DNA of 64,000 bases from Betaproteobacteria bacterium (lineage in GTDB: Bacteria > Pseudomonadota > Gammaproteobacteria > Burkholderiales > UBA3065), in NCBI GenBank assembly GCA_027490755.1, contig JAIXXL010000047.1:186001-250000 (forward strand), in the 5' to 3' direction. Positions 36,713-46,392 of this stretch are shown here, one piece after another. Both the position numbers and the translations under genes were made by a program. Below the pieces are notes generated by a model, which was not told where the DNA came from, ran no database searches, and was given only the letters and a program-made list of their open reading frames with translations. Every line of letters begins with the position of its first letter. Within the stretch, counting starts at the first letter, position 1.

Positions 36713-37987
36713 TTACCTTCTGTCCAGCGCACGGTGACCGATGTCGCGGCGCATCTGGCGGCCCTCGAAGACGATGCTGTCGGCGGCGGCATAGGCGCGC
36801 CGCGCCGCGTCGCGCAAATCGTTGCCGAGCGCGGTCACGGTCAGCACACGGCCGCCGCTGGTGCGTAACTGGTCGTCGTCGCCCAGCGTGGTGCCGGCAT
36901 GGAAGACGTGCAGGTTGTCGTTGTCGGCGGGCAGGCCGGCGATGGCATCGCCCTTGCGCGGCGACTCGGGGTAGCCGGCCGCCGCCAGCACCACCCCCAG
37001 CGCCGGGCGCGGGTCCCAGTCGGGGTCGGCCAGGTGCAGGGTGCCGTGCGCCGCGTGCAGCATCAGCAGGGCGAAGTCGCCGCCGTAGCGCATCAGGATC
37101 GGCTGCGTCTCCGGGTCGCCCATGCGGCAGTTGAACTCGAGCACGCCGATGCGGCCGTCGTCGCCGATCATCAGCCCGGCGTAGAGGAAACCAGTAAAAG
37201 GCGTGCCGTCGGCGACCATGCCTCGAAGTGCGGGGCGGATCACCTCGTCCATGACGCGCTGGTGCATCTCGACGGTGATCACCGGCGCCGGCGAGTAGGC
37301 GCCCATGCCGCCGGTGTTGGGGCCCTCGTCGCCATCCTTGAGCCGCTTGTGGTCCTGGCTTGATGCAAAGGCGACCACCTGTTCGCCGTGCGCGACGACG
37401 ATGAAGCTGGCCTCTTCGCCGGTCAGGAAACCCTCGATCACCACGCGCGCGCCGGCGCTGCCCAGACTGTTGCCGGCGAGCATGGCGTCGATGGCGGCGT
37501 GCGCCTCGGCGGCGGTCTGCGCCACCACCACACCCTTGCCAGCGGCCAGGCCATCGGCCTTGACCACGATCGGCGCGCCCTGCGCATCGACATAGGCGTG
37601 CGCGGCGGCGGCATCGGTAAAGGTGGCGTAAGCAGCGGTGGGAATACCGTGACGCGTCATGAAGGCCTTGGCGAAGTCCTTCGAACTCTCGAGCTGGGCC
37701 GCGGCGCGGGTCGGTCCCACCACCGGGAAACCGGCAGCGCGGAAGCTGTCCACCAGGCCATCGGCGAGCGGGTTCTCGGGGCCGACCACGGTAAGGTCGA
37801 CATCCTCGCGCTGCGCCAGCGCCAGCCAATCCGGCACGCTGCTGGCTGCCGCGTTGCGGCAGCCCGGCTCGCGCGCGGTGCCGCCGTTGCCCGGGCTGAC
37901 CACCACCTCGTCGACCTGCTCCGACTGCGCCAGCTTCCACGCCAGTGCGTGTTCGCGTGCGCCGCCGCCGATGACGAGGACCTTCAT
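36713..37987 (-). CDS. purD: Phosphoribosylamine-glycine ligase
   Basis: A 424-residue ATP-grasp enzyme of normal length, starting [19 protein letters not shown]. Family motifs include [40 protein letters not shown] and [18 protein letters not shown]. It forms glycinamide ribonucleotide in purine synthesis. It follows purH after one base (TGA-C-ATG), so the two are almost certainly co-translated. hemF lies 9 bp downstream. Confidence 0.98.
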   Translation of the reverse strand: MKVLVIGGGAREHALAWKLAQSEQVDEVVVSPGNGGTAREPGCRNAAASSVPDWLALAQREDVDLTVVGPENPLADGLVDSFRAAGFPVVGPTRAAAQLESSKDFAKAFMTRHGIPTAAYATFTDAAAAHAYVDAQGAPIVVKADGLAAGKGVVVAQTAAEAHAAIDAMLAGNSLGSAGARVVIEGFLTGEEASFIVVAHGEQVVAFASSQDHKRLKDGDEGPNTGGMGAYSPAPVITVEMHQRVMDEVIRPALRGMVADGTPFTGFLYAGLMIGDDGRIGVLEFNCRMGDPETQPILMRYGGDFALLMLHAAHGTLHLADPDWDPRPALGVVLAAAGYPESPRKGDAIAGLPADNDNLHVFHAGTTLGDDDQLRTSGGRVLTVTALGNDLRDAARRAYAAADSIVFEGRQMRRDIGHRALDRR

Positions 37988-37988
37988 G

Positions 37989-39584
37989 TCAGTGCCTGAA
38001 ATGCCGGAAGCCGGTAAAGACCATGGCGATGCCGTGCTGGTCAGCGGCGGCGATGACCTCGGCGTCGCGCTGCGAGCCGCCCGGCTGGATCACCGCGGTG
38101 GCGCCTGCTTCGGCCAAAACATCCAGGCCATCGCGGAAGGGGAAGAAAGCGTCGGAGGCGACCACCGAACCGGCGATCTGCAGGCCAGCGTTCTCCGCCT
38201 TGATGCGGGCGATGCGGGTGGAGTCGATGCGACTCATCTGGCCGGCGCCCACGCCCACCGTCTGACCGTCCTTGCAGTAGACGATGGCGTTGCTCTTCAC
38301 GAAGCGTGCCACGGTCCAAGCAAAGCGCAGATCAGCCAACTCGGCAGCGGTGGGCTGGCGCTCGGTGACCACCCGCAACGCGTCGTCGGATGCGGTGCGC
38401 ACGTCGCGCGTCTGCACCAGCAGGCCGCCACCAACGCGCTTCAGATCCCAAACGCGATCGGCGTCTGCCGATCCTCCATCCAGCGCGCACTGCAGAACCC
38501 GCACGTTGGCCTTGGCAGCCAGCAGCGCCAACGCGTCCGGCGTGTAGGCGGGCGCGATCAACACCTCCATGAACTGCTTGCTGACACTTTCCGCCGTCGC
38601 GGCGTCGACTTCGCGGTTGAAGGCGATGATGCCGCCGAAGGCCGAGGTCGGGTCGGTGGCGAAGGCGCGCTGGTAGGCCTGCAGCGGCGTTTCGCCCAGC
38701 GCCACGCCGCAGGGGTTGGCGTGCTTCACGACGACGCATGCGCCGGTGGCAAAGGCCTTGACGCACTCCCACGCCGCGTCGGCATCAGCGATGTTGTTGT
38801 AGCTGAGTTCCTTGCCCTGCAGCTGCACGGCGCCGGCGATGCCGCCAGCCGCTGCCAGCGGGTCGCGGTAGAACGCTGCCGACTGGTGCGGGTTCTCGCC
38901 ATAGCGCAGGCTCTGCAGGCGGTCGAAGCCGAACTGCAAGCGCTCCGGGAATTCTGCGGCGGGCGCATCGCCGGGGGCGCGGCTGGAGAGCCAGTTGGCG
39001 ACCATGCCGTCGTAGCGCGCGGTGTGGGTGAAGGCCTTGACCGCGAGGCGGTAGCGCGTGGCGGCACTCAAGGCACCCGCGCCGCGCAGTTCGTCGATGA
39101 CAACGGCGTAGTCGTCGGGGTCGGTGACGATGCCGACGCCGCCCGCCGCGCCACCGTGGTTCTTGGCCGCCGCGCGCACCATGGCCGGGCCGCCGATGTC
39201 GATGTTCTCGATTGCGTCATCCATGCTGCAACCAGGCCGCGCAACCGTCTGTGCGAACGGGTAGAGGTTGACGGCGACGATGTCGATGGCGGGGATGCCG
39301 TGCTGCGCCAGCGTGGCCATGTGCTCCGGCAGGTCGCGGCGCGCCAGGATGCCGCCATGCACGCGCGGGTGCAGCGTCTTGACGCGGCCGCCGAGCATCT
39401 CCGGCGAGCCGGTGTGTTCCGCCACATCGGTCACCGCCAAGCCAGCATCGCGCAAGGCGGACGCGGTACCGCCGGTGGAGAGCAGCTGGAAACCGAGCCC
39501 GGCAAGGGCAAGGCCAAAGTCGACCACGCCGCGCTTGTCGGAGACGCTGAGGAGGGCGAAGCGCGCGGGGGCTGTGGTTGCCAT
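37989..39584 (-). CDS. purH: Bifunctional AICAR formyltransferase / IMP cyclohydrolase
   Basis: A 531-residue PurH. The N-terminal IMP cyclohydrolase shows [16 protein letters not shown] and [13 protein letters not shown]. The AICAR transformylase part shows [28 protein letters not shown] and [13 protein letters not shown]. It carries out the last two steps to IMP. GTG-ATG occur in tandem at the start; the ATG at 39584 is used. It begins 9 bp after fis and is followed by purD, so the Fis regulator and two purine genes share a transcript. Confidence 0.97.
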   Translation of the reverse strand: MATTAPARFALLSVSDKRGVVDFGLALAGLGFQLLSTGGTASALRDAGLAVTDVAEHTGSPEMLGGRVKTLHPRVHGGILARRDLPEHMATLAQHGIPAIDIVAVNLYPFAQTVARPGCSMDDAIENIDIGGPAMVRAAAKNHGGAAGGVGIVTDPDDYAVVIDELRGAGALSAATRYRLAVKAFTHTARYDGMVANWLSSRAPGDAPAAEFPERLQFGFDRLQSLRYGENPHQSAAFYRDPLAAAGGIAGAVQLQGKELSYNNIADADAAWECVKAFATGACVVVKHANPCGVALGETPLQAYQRAFATDPTSAFGGIIAFNREVDAATAESVSKQFMEVLIAPAYTPDALALLAAKANVRVLQCALDGGSADADRVWDLKRVGGGLLVQTRDVRTASDDALRVVTERQPTAAELADLRFAWTVARFVKSNAIVYCKDGQTVGVGAGQMSRIDSTRIARIKAENAGLQIAGSVVASDAFFPFRDGLDVLAEAGATAVIQPGGSQRDAEVIAAADQHGIAMVFTGFRHFRH

Positions 39585-39593
39585 CACTGGCGG

Positions 39594-39830
39594 TCAACCG
39601 TCCAGACCATGCTGCACCAGCTTCTTGTGCAGGGTGTTGCGGCTGATACCAAGGATCTGCGCGGCGAGCGTCTGGTTGCCACGGGCGTGTCGCATCACCA
39701 CCTCGAGCATCGGCTTTTCCACCGCCTCCATGACCAGCCTCTGCACCTCGTGCGGCGCCTCGCCATCGAGGTGCTGGAAATACTCCTCGAGCGACTGACG
39801 GACGCAGCGGCTCAGGCTCGAGTCGCCCAT
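39594..39830 (-). CDS. fis: Nucleoid-associated regulator Fis
   Basis: A 78-residue Fis. The C-terminal helix-turn-helix reads GNQTLAAQILGISRNTLHKK, preceded by the dimerisation helices EVQRLVMEAVEKPMLEVVM. Betaproteobacterial Fis is shorter at the N-terminus than the 98-residue E. coli form. The ATG at 39830 is used; a GTG at 39845 overlapping the dusB stop is an alternative adding five residues. Fis bends DNA and tunes growth-linked promoters. The dusB-fis pair is conserved in many proteobacteria. Confidence 0.95.
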   Translation of the reverse strand: MGDSSLSRCVRQSLEEYFQHLDGEAPHEVQRLVMEAVEKPMLEVVMRHARGNQTLAAQILGISRNTLHKKLVQHGLDG

Positions 39831-39841
39831 GCCCGACCCGC

Positions 39842-40885
39842 TCACGCTGCCAGCTCCGCAGCCGCCGCGCCGGTCTCGTCCGTCTCGCTGTCGTCGTAGA
39901 CCAGGCGCTCGGCCACGTGGCCCAGGCTGGCAAAGAAGTCGTCGATGGCGGCACGCTGCTCGGCGACCGTCTCGAGCTGGTTCATGGCGTGGCGGAAGCT
40001 TGCCGAGCCGACCAGGCCCTTGGTGTACCAGCTGATGTGCTTGCGCGCCACGCGCAGGCCGCGCTCGATGCCGTAGAAGCCGTAGAGGTCCTCGATGTGC
40101 GCGATCATGACGCGGTGGATCTCGTCCACGCGCGGCGGCGGCAGCACCTGGCCGGTCTTCAGGAAATGCTCGATCTCGCGGAAGATCCACGGCCGGCCCT
40201 GTGCGGCGCGTCCGATCATCACGCCATCGGCACCGGTGTGGTCGAGCACGAACTTGGCCTTCTGCGGACTTGTGATGTCACCGTTGGCGATCACCGGGAT
40301 GCCGCGCTGGCTCTTCACCAGCTTGATGGTGTCGTACTCGGCGTCACCCATGTACTGGTCGGCGCGGGTGCGGCCGTGGATGGCGATGAGCTGGATGCCC
40401 GACTCCTCGGCGATGCGCGCGATGACTGGGGCATTCTTGTTCTCGCGGTTCCAGCCGGTGCGGAACTTGAGCGTGACCGGCACCTCGGGTACGGCGTTCA
40501 CCACCGCCGAGAGGATGCGGCCGACCAGCGGCTCGTCCTGCATAAGAGCACTGCCGGCCATCACGTTGCAGACCTTCTTGGCCGGGCAGCCCATGTTGAT
40601 GTCGATGATCTGCGCGCCCTCGTCAACGTTGTAGCGCGCGGCCTCGGCCAGCATGACAGGGTCGGCACCGGCGATCTGCACCGAGATCGGGTCGACCTCG
40701 CCGGTGTGGTCGGCGCGCCGACGCGTCTTCTCCGAGCCGTACAGCAGCGAGTTGGAGGTCACCATCTCGCTTACCGCCACGCCTGCACCCAGCGTCTTGC
40801 AAAGCTGCCGGAACGGCCGGTCAGTCACACCCGCCATGGGTGCGACGAACAGGTTGTTGCGGAGGGTGTGCTTGCCGATCTGCAT
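39842..40885 (-). CDS. dusB: tRNA-dihydrouridine synthase B
   Basis: A 347-residue flavin enzyme with the Dus hallmarks LFVAPMAGVTDRPFRQLCK, INMGCPAKKVCNVMAGSALM (catalytic cysteine in GCPAKKVC), LKFRTGWN and GADGVMIGRAAQGRPWIF. It reduces uridine in the D-loop of tRNA. The ATG at 40885 gives MQIGKHTLRNNL as in the family; an ATG at 40927 would add 14 residues that look non-coding. It is the first gene of the dusB-fis-purH-purD-hemF run. Confidence 0.96.
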   Translation of the reverse strand: MQIGKHTLRNNLFVAPMAGVTDRPFRQLCKTLGAGVAVSEMVTSNSLLYGSEKTRRRADHTGEVDPISVQIAGADPVMLAEAARYNVDEGAQIIDINMGCPAKKVCNVMAGSALMQDEPLVGRILSAVVNAVPEVPVTLKFRTGWNRENKNAPVIARIAEESGIQLIAIHGRTRADQYMGDAEYDTIKLVKSQRGIPVIANGDITSPQKAKFVLDHTGADGVMIGRAAQGRPWIFREIEHFLKTGQVLPPPRVDEIHRVMIAHIEDLYGFYGIERGLRVARKHISWYTKGLVGSASFRHAMNQLETVAEQRAAIDDFFASLGHVAERLVYDDSETDETGAAAAELAA

Positions 40886-41017
40886 GTGAGGGTCGGCGCG
40901 ACCCGAAGGCGGCGCCCGAAAAGCCATACCGGTGGGAGGGTTGGGATTCTACGTTCCGTGGCCGACCGGCGGAAGGCCCTCGATGCAGGTTGCGACGACT
41001 GATCTGCCGAAGGCGCG

Positions 41018-42229
41018 CTAAAGGTGCAGCCCGAAGACGCTGCGCGCCAGCAGCGCGCGCCGCGCACCTGGCAGCACCTCGAGGGCGGCGAGCCCGAGGC
41101 CACGCAGCAGACGCACCGGCCCGCTGCCCAGGCTGGCGACACGGAGCAAGCCGTCGGTGTAGGCCACTCCGCCCCACTGGTCGCTGCGGCGGCCGCGCTC
41201 GAAGGCGGCCAGCATGGCCGGCGAACCGATCTCGCCGTGGGGCGTGTCGGCCAAGCGCGCAGCCAGGGCGGCAGCGTCGCGCAGGCCGAGATTGAAACCT
41301 TGGCCAGCGATCGGGTGCAGGGTCTGCGCGGCGTTCCCGATCATCGCCAGGCGAGGACCGGTGCGCGGACGCGCGACCGCCAGGGTAGTACGCCGCACCG
41401 CCCGCGCCTCGATCGCCAGAACCCGCCCGAGCCGCGGACCCACGGCGGCGCGAATGACACCGGCCAGCGCAGCATCGTCCAGCGCCATCAGGGCCTCCGC
41501 GCGCTGCGGCGGCACGCTCCAGACCAGCGTGTGGCTGACGCCATCCGGTGTGAGGCGCGGCAGGATGGCCATTGGCCCCTCCGGCGTGAAGCGCTCCCAC
41601 GCCCAGCCCTCCGTCGCGTGCTCGAAGCGCAGGTCGATCAGCAGGGCCTGGTGCGGGTATTCCCGGGCATGGCGGCGGATGCCCGGCCAGTCGCCCTGGC
41701 CGTCGGCCACCACCAGCAGTTGCGCCTCGATGCGCCGGGGCCCGTCAGCGGTCTCGACGCTGACCACCGCCGGGGCATCGGCGGCGGCCGGTACGTCGAT
41801 GCCGGTCACGCGCGCGCCGGTGTACAAAGATGCCGCGACCGCGGCGCGCAGCGCGCCGGCGAGATCGCCATAGCGCACCGTGTACCCCAGCGCCGGCAGG
41901 CCGGCGGTGCTGGCGTCGAGCGTGGCGCTGCCGGGGCGGCCGGCCTCCGAGACGTGCACGTGGTGCATGGGTGTGGCCGGCAGGCCCTCCCAGGCGCCGA
42001 GGTCGGCCAGCGTCTGCCGGCTGGACCAGGCCACGGCCAGCGCGCGCGGGTCGTACCCGGCGCTGTTCGATGCTTCCAGCACCGCGACGTCGATGCCGGC
42101 GCGCGCAAGCAGCGCCGCGCAGGCGCAGCCCACCGGGCCACCGCCAGCCACCACCACGGTGGCCGACTCAGGCAGGGCTCGCGGCGGTGCCTGGTGGGTC
42201 GTGTCGTCTGGCTTGCGGCGCGTCGCCAT
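41018..42229 (-). CDS. ubiH: UbiH/UbiF-type FAD monooxygenase of ubiquinone synthesis
   Basis: A 403-residue flavoprotein hydroxylase. It has the FAD-binding TVVVAGGGPVGCACAALLAR, the DG-type motif LLVVADGQGDWPGIRR and the second FAD motif LAMIGNAAQTLHPIAGQGFN characteristic of UbiH-family enzymes. It hydroxylates the quinone ring during aerobic ubiquinone synthesis. Which ring position it serves cannot be told from sequence alone. It follows pepP by 18 bp on the same strand, the pepP-ubiH order known from E. coli. Confidence 0.88.
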   Translation of the reverse strand: MATRRKPDDTTHQAPPRALPESATVVVAGGGPVGCACAALLARAGIDVAVLEASNSAGYDPRALAVAWSSRQTLADLGAWEGLPATPMHHVHVSEAGRPGSATLDASTAGLPALGYTVRYGDLAGALRAAVAASLYTGARVTGIDVPAAADAPAVVSVETADGPRRIEAQLLVVADGQGDWPGIRRHAREYPHQALLIDLRFEHATEGWAWERFTPEGPMAILPRLTPDGVSHTLVWSVPPQRAEALMALDDAALAGVIRAAVGPRLGRVLAIEARAVRRTTLAVARPRTGPRLAMIGNAAQTLHPIAGQGFNLGLRDAAALAARLADTPHGEIGSPAMLAAFERGRRSDQWGGVAYTDGLLRVASLGSGPVRLLRGLGLAALEVLPGARRALLARSVFGLHL

Positions 42230-42247
42230 GGCGGTGTCCGGTGCGGC

Positions 42248-43603
42248 TCAGCGCCGCATCAGCGACTCGATGTCGGCGACCGATTTCGGCGCCGCCGCGG
42301 TCAGATTCTCGTGGCCGTCAGCGGTCACCAGTGCGTCGTCCTCGATGCGGATGCCGATGTTGTGGAAGCGCGCGTCGATGTCGTCTGCGGCGCGGATGTA
42401 GCAGCCCGGCTCGATGGTCAGCACCATGCCCGGCACCAGCGGCCGCCACTCTCCGGCGAGCTTGTAGTCGCCCGCGTCGTGCACGTCGAGGCCCAGCCAG
42501 TGGCCGGTGCGATGCATGTAGAAGCGGCTGAAGGCCTTGCTCTCCAGGACCCCGTCGAGCGAACCCTGCAACAGGCCGAGGTCGATGAAGCCCTGCGCCA
42601 GCACCTTCACCGCGGCGTCATGCGGCTCGTTCCAGTGGCGGCCGGGCGCGGTGGCGGCAAACGCCGCCGCCTGTGCCGCCAGCACCAGCTCGTAGCAGTC
42701 GCGCTGCGGGCCGGAGAAGCGACCGTTGACCGGGAAGGTGCGGGTGATGTCGCTGGCGTAGCCGTCGACCTCGCAGCCGGCGTCGATGAGCAGCAGGTCG
42801 CCGTCCCGGCAGACCGCGCTGTCGGCACGGTAGTGCAGCACACAGGCATTGGCGCCGGTGGCGACGATGCTGCCGTAGGCGGGGCTCTGCGCGCCGCCCA
42901 TGCGGAACTCGTGCAGCAGCTCGGCCTCGACCTGGAACTCGCGCACGCCGGGGCGGGTGAAGCGCATGGCACGCGCATGCGCGCCGCAAGAGATCACGGC
43001 AGCGCGACGCATGGTCGACAGCTCGGCAGCGTCCTTGATCAGGCGCATCTCGTCCAGCGGCACGCGCACGTCGCGCACCGCACCGGGGGCGGCCACGCCG
43101 GTTCGCACCAGTCCACGGACGCCGTTGAGCCAGCCGTTCAGGCGCGCGTCCCAGGCCGCGTCGTGGCCGAGCGAGAACCACACGGCATCCCGGTCGGCCA
43201 TCAGACCGGGCAGCATCTCGTCCAGCGCGCCCAGGTCGTGAGCCTCGTCCATGGCAAAACGCGCTCGCGCCACGTCCGGCCCGTAGCGATAGCCGTCCCA
43301 GATCTCGCGCGTCTCGTCCTTGGGCAGGCAGAACAGGATGCTGCGCGGCTGCTCGCCAGCCACCAGGACGAGCACCGCGTCGGGCTCGGTGAAGCCGGTG
43401 AGGTAGTAGAAATAGCTGTCGAAACGGAACGGGAAGTGCGCGTCGCGATTGCGCAGCACCTCGCCGCCGGTGGGGATGACGGCCACGCCGCTGCCCATGC
43501 GCTGCAACAGCGCCTGCCGGCGCGCGGCAAAGGGGGACGCGTCGAAGGCCGGGATATCGACGGCGGGGGCGTCGGCGGTGGCCGGGATGTGCTCGAGTTT
43601 CAT
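42248..43603 (-). CDS. pepP: Xaa-Pro aminopeptidase P
   Basis: A 451-residue M24B peptidase. The N-terminal creatinase-like domain (FRFDSYFYYLTGFTEPDAVL) precedes the pita-bread domain. Metal ligands lie in LLIDAGCEVDGYASDITRTF (two Asp), RTGHWLGLDVHD (His), LTIEPGCYI (Glu) and IGIRIEDDAL (Glu). It removes N-terminal residues next to proline in the cytoplasm using manganese. The ATG at 43603 gives MKLEHIPATAD; the longer frame is not supported. It heads the pepP-ubiH pair. Confidence 0.96.
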   Translation of the reverse strand: MKLEHIPATADAPAVDIPAFDASPFAARRQALLQRMGSGVAVIPTGGEVLRNRDAHFPFRFDSYFYYLTGFTEPDAVLVLVAGEQPRSILFCLPKDETREIWDGYRYGPDVARARFAMDEAHDLGALDEMLPGLMADRDAVWFSLGHDAAWDARLNGWLNGVRGLVRTGVAAPGAVRDVRVPLDEMRLIKDAAELSTMRRAAVISCGAHARAMRFTRPGVREFQVEAELLHEFRMGGAQSPAYGSIVATGANACVLHYRADSAVCRDGDLLLIDAGCEVDGYASDITRTFPVNGRFSGPQRDCYELVLAAQAAAFAATAPGRHWNEPHDAAVKVLAQGFIDLGLLQGSLDGVLESKAFSRFYMHRTGHWLGLDVHDAGDYKLAGEWRPLVPGMVLTIEPGCYIRAADDIDARFHNIGIRIEDDALVTADGHENLTAAAPKSVADIESLMRR

Positions 43604-43745
43604 GCGATGCACTCTAGCAGGCGGGCGGTGGTCAGGCAGCCCCTCGGTCTGCAACTCGTTCGGCGGTTTTCGGCAGTTTGATGCGCTAGTCTTGCGACTT
43701 CGCGCGCCCCCACGGGCCTGCCTTCAAACCATCGTGACCCGCACC

Positions 43746-45557
43746 ATGCCCAAGCGCAAGAATCCAGACGACGTGAAGCCCGACCATGTGCGGCCCGCCC
43801 GCAAGCCGGCCGCCTCCCGCATGACAGCCACCGCCCAGACCGTCGCCGCAGCCGCACTCGGAATCGCCCTAGTTGTGTCGCCGGGCACCGGCCAGGCAGA
43901 AGACTGGGCGCTGCACGGCCACGATCTGGGTGGTCAGCGCTTCTCGCCGCTGACGCAGGTCAACCGCGACACGGTGGTCAACCTAAAGCCGGCCTGGACC
44001 GCCAAGACCGGCGTCAAAGCCACCTTCCAGGCCACGCCGATCGTCGTCGATGGCCTGATGTACGTGTCGCTGCCGGGCTCGCACGTGCTGGCGCTGGACG
44101 CCCGTACCGGCAAGGAGAAGTGGCGCTACACCCACCAGCTGCGCTGGCAGAAGCTGTGCTGCGGCCCGGCCAACCGCGGCGTCGCGGTGGACGGCGGCAA
44201 GGTCTACGTCGGCAGCGTCGACGGCCGGCTGGTGGCGCTGGATGCAACGAGCGGCAAGGTGGTGTGGGACGTCTCGGTCGCCACTTACCAGGGCGAGACC
44301 GAGAACACCGCGCAGCTGGCCGCGGACGACCCGCTCGGCAAGGTCGGCGACGTCGGCGCCACGGGCGTCGGCATCGCCATGGCGCCGATGGCGTACCGCG
44401 GCAAGGTGCTGGTCGGCATCAACGGCGTCGGCTACGGCCTGCACCCCGACGCCGGCCTGTCGGTGGTCGGTGTCAGCGGCAAATACGGGCAGTCGGGCTT
44501 CCTCGCCGCCTTCGATGCAGCCAGCGGCAGCAAGCTGTGGCAGTTCGACATCACCCAGCAGGGCTGGGAGGGCGAGTTTGCCTCCGACACGGCCTACGGC
44601 GTGCCCCTGCACCGCGACATCGCCGCCGAGAGATCGGCCGCGGCCACGTACGCCGACAGCTGGCGCTACGGCGGCGGCTCGATCTGGGCGACACCGACCA
44701 TCGACCCGCAGCGTGGCTGGCTGGCGTTCGGCAGTGGCAACCCTTCGCCGCAGATGGCCGACAGCTCGCGCCCCGGCGACAACCTGCACACCGCGTCGCT
44801 GATCGTGCTGGATCTGGAGACCGGCAAGCGCGTATGGCACTACCAGCAGGTCCCGCACGACCGCTGGGGCTATGACGTCGCCAGCCCGGCGGTGATGTTC
44901 GACCTCAAGACCGACGCTGGCGCCAGACCTGCGGTGGCCCACGCCAGCAAGATGGGCTGGGTGTTCGTCCACGACCGGCAGACTGGTGAACTCCTGGTGC
45001 GGTCGGAACCCTTCGTCCCGCAGATGAACCTGTTCTCGCCGCCCGCCGCTGGTGAGGGCGTGCTGGTGGCGCCGGGCATCGCCGGCGGCGCCAACTGGTC
45101 CCCCACCGCCGTCGACGCGCAGCAACAGCTGATGTTCGTCGCCGCGCTCCACCTGCCGACGCGCTACATCGCCAACTCGGTCAGGCGCGAGGATGGCTCC
45201 GAGCTGACCTATGCCTCGACTCAGGAGGGCAAGGAGCGCTCCGGCACGCTGAGCGCGGTCGAGTTGGGTTCGGGCGCCCTGCGCTGGCAGGTGCGCACCG
45301 AGGAGCCGCTGCTCGGCGGCGTGCTGGCGACAGCCGGCGGGCTGGTGTTCAGCGGCATCGGCCAGAAGCGTATCGGCGCCTTCGACAGCGGCACGGGCGA
45401 GCAGCTGTGGAGTGCCCAAGTGGACGCCGGGGTCAACGCACCGCCGATCACCTACAGCATCGACGGGCGCCAGTACATCGCCGTGGCCGCGGGTGGTAAC
45501 TCGCTGTTCGGCTTCCCGATCGGCGACACCATCGCGGTTTTCGCGTTGCCGGAGTAA
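43746..45557 (+). CDS. PQQ-dependent alcohol dehydrogenase-like beta-propeller protein, exported
   Basis: A 603-residue protein with quinoprotein propeller repeats (VYVGSVDGRLVALDATSGK, LALDARTGKEKW). Cofactor-site features include the vicinal cysteines Cys138-Cys139 in KLCCGPANRG, FGSGNPSPQ, SRPGDNLHTASL and PHDRWGYDVASP. A signal peptide ends near TGQA-ED; either the ATG at 43746 (long basic n-region) or that at 43821 could start it. There is no CxxCH haem domain, so electrons must pass to a separate carrier, and no cytochrome or pqq genes lie nearby. The substrate is unknown. It stands alone, divergent from pepP by 142 bp. Confidence 0.85.
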   Translation: MPKRKNPDDVKPDHVRPARKPAASRMTATAQTVAAAALGIALVVSPGTGQAEDWALHGHDLGGQRFSPLTQVNRDTVVNLKPAWTAKTGVKATFQATPIVVDGLMYVSLPGSHVLALDARTGKEKWRYTHQLRWQKLCCGPANRGVAVDGGKVYVGSVDGRLVALDATSGKVVWDVSVATYQGETENTAQLAADDPLGKVGDVGATGVGIAMAPMAYRGKVLVGINGVGYGLHPDAGLSVVGVSGKYGQSGFLAAFDAASGSKLWQFDITQQGWEGEFASDTAYGVPLHRDIAAERSAAATYADSWRYGGGSIWATPTIDPQRGWLAFGSGNPSPQMADSSRPGDNLHTASLIVLDLETGKRVWHYQQVPHDRWGYDVASPAVMFDLKTDAGARPAVAHASKMGWVFVHDRQTGELLVRSEPFVPQMNLFSPPAAGEGVLVAPGIAGGANWSPTAVDAQQQLMFVAALHLPTRYIANSVRREDGSELTYASTQEGKERSGTLSAVELGSGALRWQVRTEEPLLGGVLATAGGLVFSGIGQKRIGAFDSGTGEQLWSAQVDAGVNAPPITYSIDGRQYIAVAAGGNSLFGFPIGDTIAVFALPE

Positions 45558-45585
45558 GTGAAGGGCGGCCCATTGGAGGTGCACA

Positions 45586-45612
45586 GCGCTGCGCTAACGG
45601 TCACCGCAGCGC
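45586..45612. repeat. 8-bp inverted repeat between convergent genes
   Basis: GCGCTGCG (45586-45593) and CGCAGCGC (45605-45612) form a perfect hairpin with an 11-base loop, in the 58 bp between the stops of the PQQ-type gene and murU. There is no T-run on either strand. It may limit convergent read-through, but it is not a classical intrinsic terminator. Confidence 0.4.
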
Positions 45613-45615
45613 CCC

Positions 45616-46383
45616 TCAGATTCCCAGTTCCTGGTCCAGCGCCGCCAGCCGCTCGGGCGTACCGATGTCGTGCCAGCGCCCATCGTGGCGGCACCCACCG
45701 ACGCGCCCGTTCGCCATCGCCGCGACCAGCAGCGGTGCCAGCCTGGACGGCTGGCAGGGCGGCGTAACGGCGAACAGCTGCGGCCGGTAGACCCCGACGC
45801 CTGAGAAGGTCAGCGTGGCAGCACCGTCTGCGGGGGCATCGCCCGCTAAGGTGTCGCCCCTCGCCAGCACGCGCCCGCCCTCGAGCCGGAAATCGCCAGC
45901 GGGGTGCTGCGGCGGGTTGGGCACCAGCACAAGATGCGCCAGGTCGTCTGCGCATGTCAGCGCCAGCGTGCCAAGGTCGATGTCGCACCAGATGTCGCCA
46001 TTGACCACCATGAACGGCTCGCCGTCGGGCGAGAGCAGGTTTGGCCGCACGGCACCGGGCCCGTCCACCCGACCATCGCCCAGTGCCGAGCGGATGCCGC
46101 CGGCCGTCTCCCAGGCGCCAGGCGGCTCGGCCGAGTAGCGGATGGACGCGCCCCAGCGCGCACCATCGCCGAGGGCGGCGACGATCTGCTCGCCCAGATG
46201 CGCGTGGTTGATGGCGATCTCGCGCAGGCCGGCGGCCACCAACTGTTCGATGTGCCAGACGATCAGCGGCCTGCCGCCGACCGGCAGCAGCGGCTTGGGC
46301 GTGTGGTCGGTCAGCGGACGCATACGCTCGCCGCGGCCGGCGGCCAGGATCATGGCGCGGCGGGGTCGCAGTCCGCTGCTCAA
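45616..46383 (-). CDS. murU: N-acetylmuramate alpha-1-phosphate uridylyltransferase (MurU type)
   Basis: A 255-residue nucleotidyltransferase with the signature AMILAAGRGERMRPLTDHTP and the lysine of KPLLPVGGRPLI. Further on are GAWETAGGIRSAL and VVNGDIWCDID, the latter a metal-binding aspartate region. Beside an AmgK-type kinase it should be MurU, which makes UDP-MurNAc from MurNAc-1-phosphate in the fosfomycin-bypassing peptidoglycan recycling route known from Pseudomonas. It starts 9 bp after amgK. Confidence 0.9.
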   Translation of the reverse strand: MSSGLRPRRAMILAAGRGERMRPLTDHTPKPLLPVGGRPLIVWHIEQLVAAGLREIAINHAHLGEQIVAALGDGARWGASIRYSAEPPGAWETAGGIRSALGDGRVDGPGAVRPNLLSPDGEPFMVVNGDIWCDIDLGTLALTCADDLAHLVLVPNPPQHPAGDFRLEGGRVLARGDTLAGDAPADGAATLTFSGVGVYRPQLFAVTPPCQPSRLAPLLVAAMANGRVGGCRHDGRWHDIGTPERLAALDQELGI

Positions 46384-46392
46384 GACAGGGCC

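Noticed and set aside
37659..39899. 746-residue plus-strand open frame across purD, purH and fis
   Set aside because: Antisense to three genes with strong family motifs; composition typical of a shadow frame.
41024..43681. 885-residue plus-strand open frame opposite ubiH and pepP
   Set aside because: Antisense to two well-supported enzymes and with no recognisable domains.
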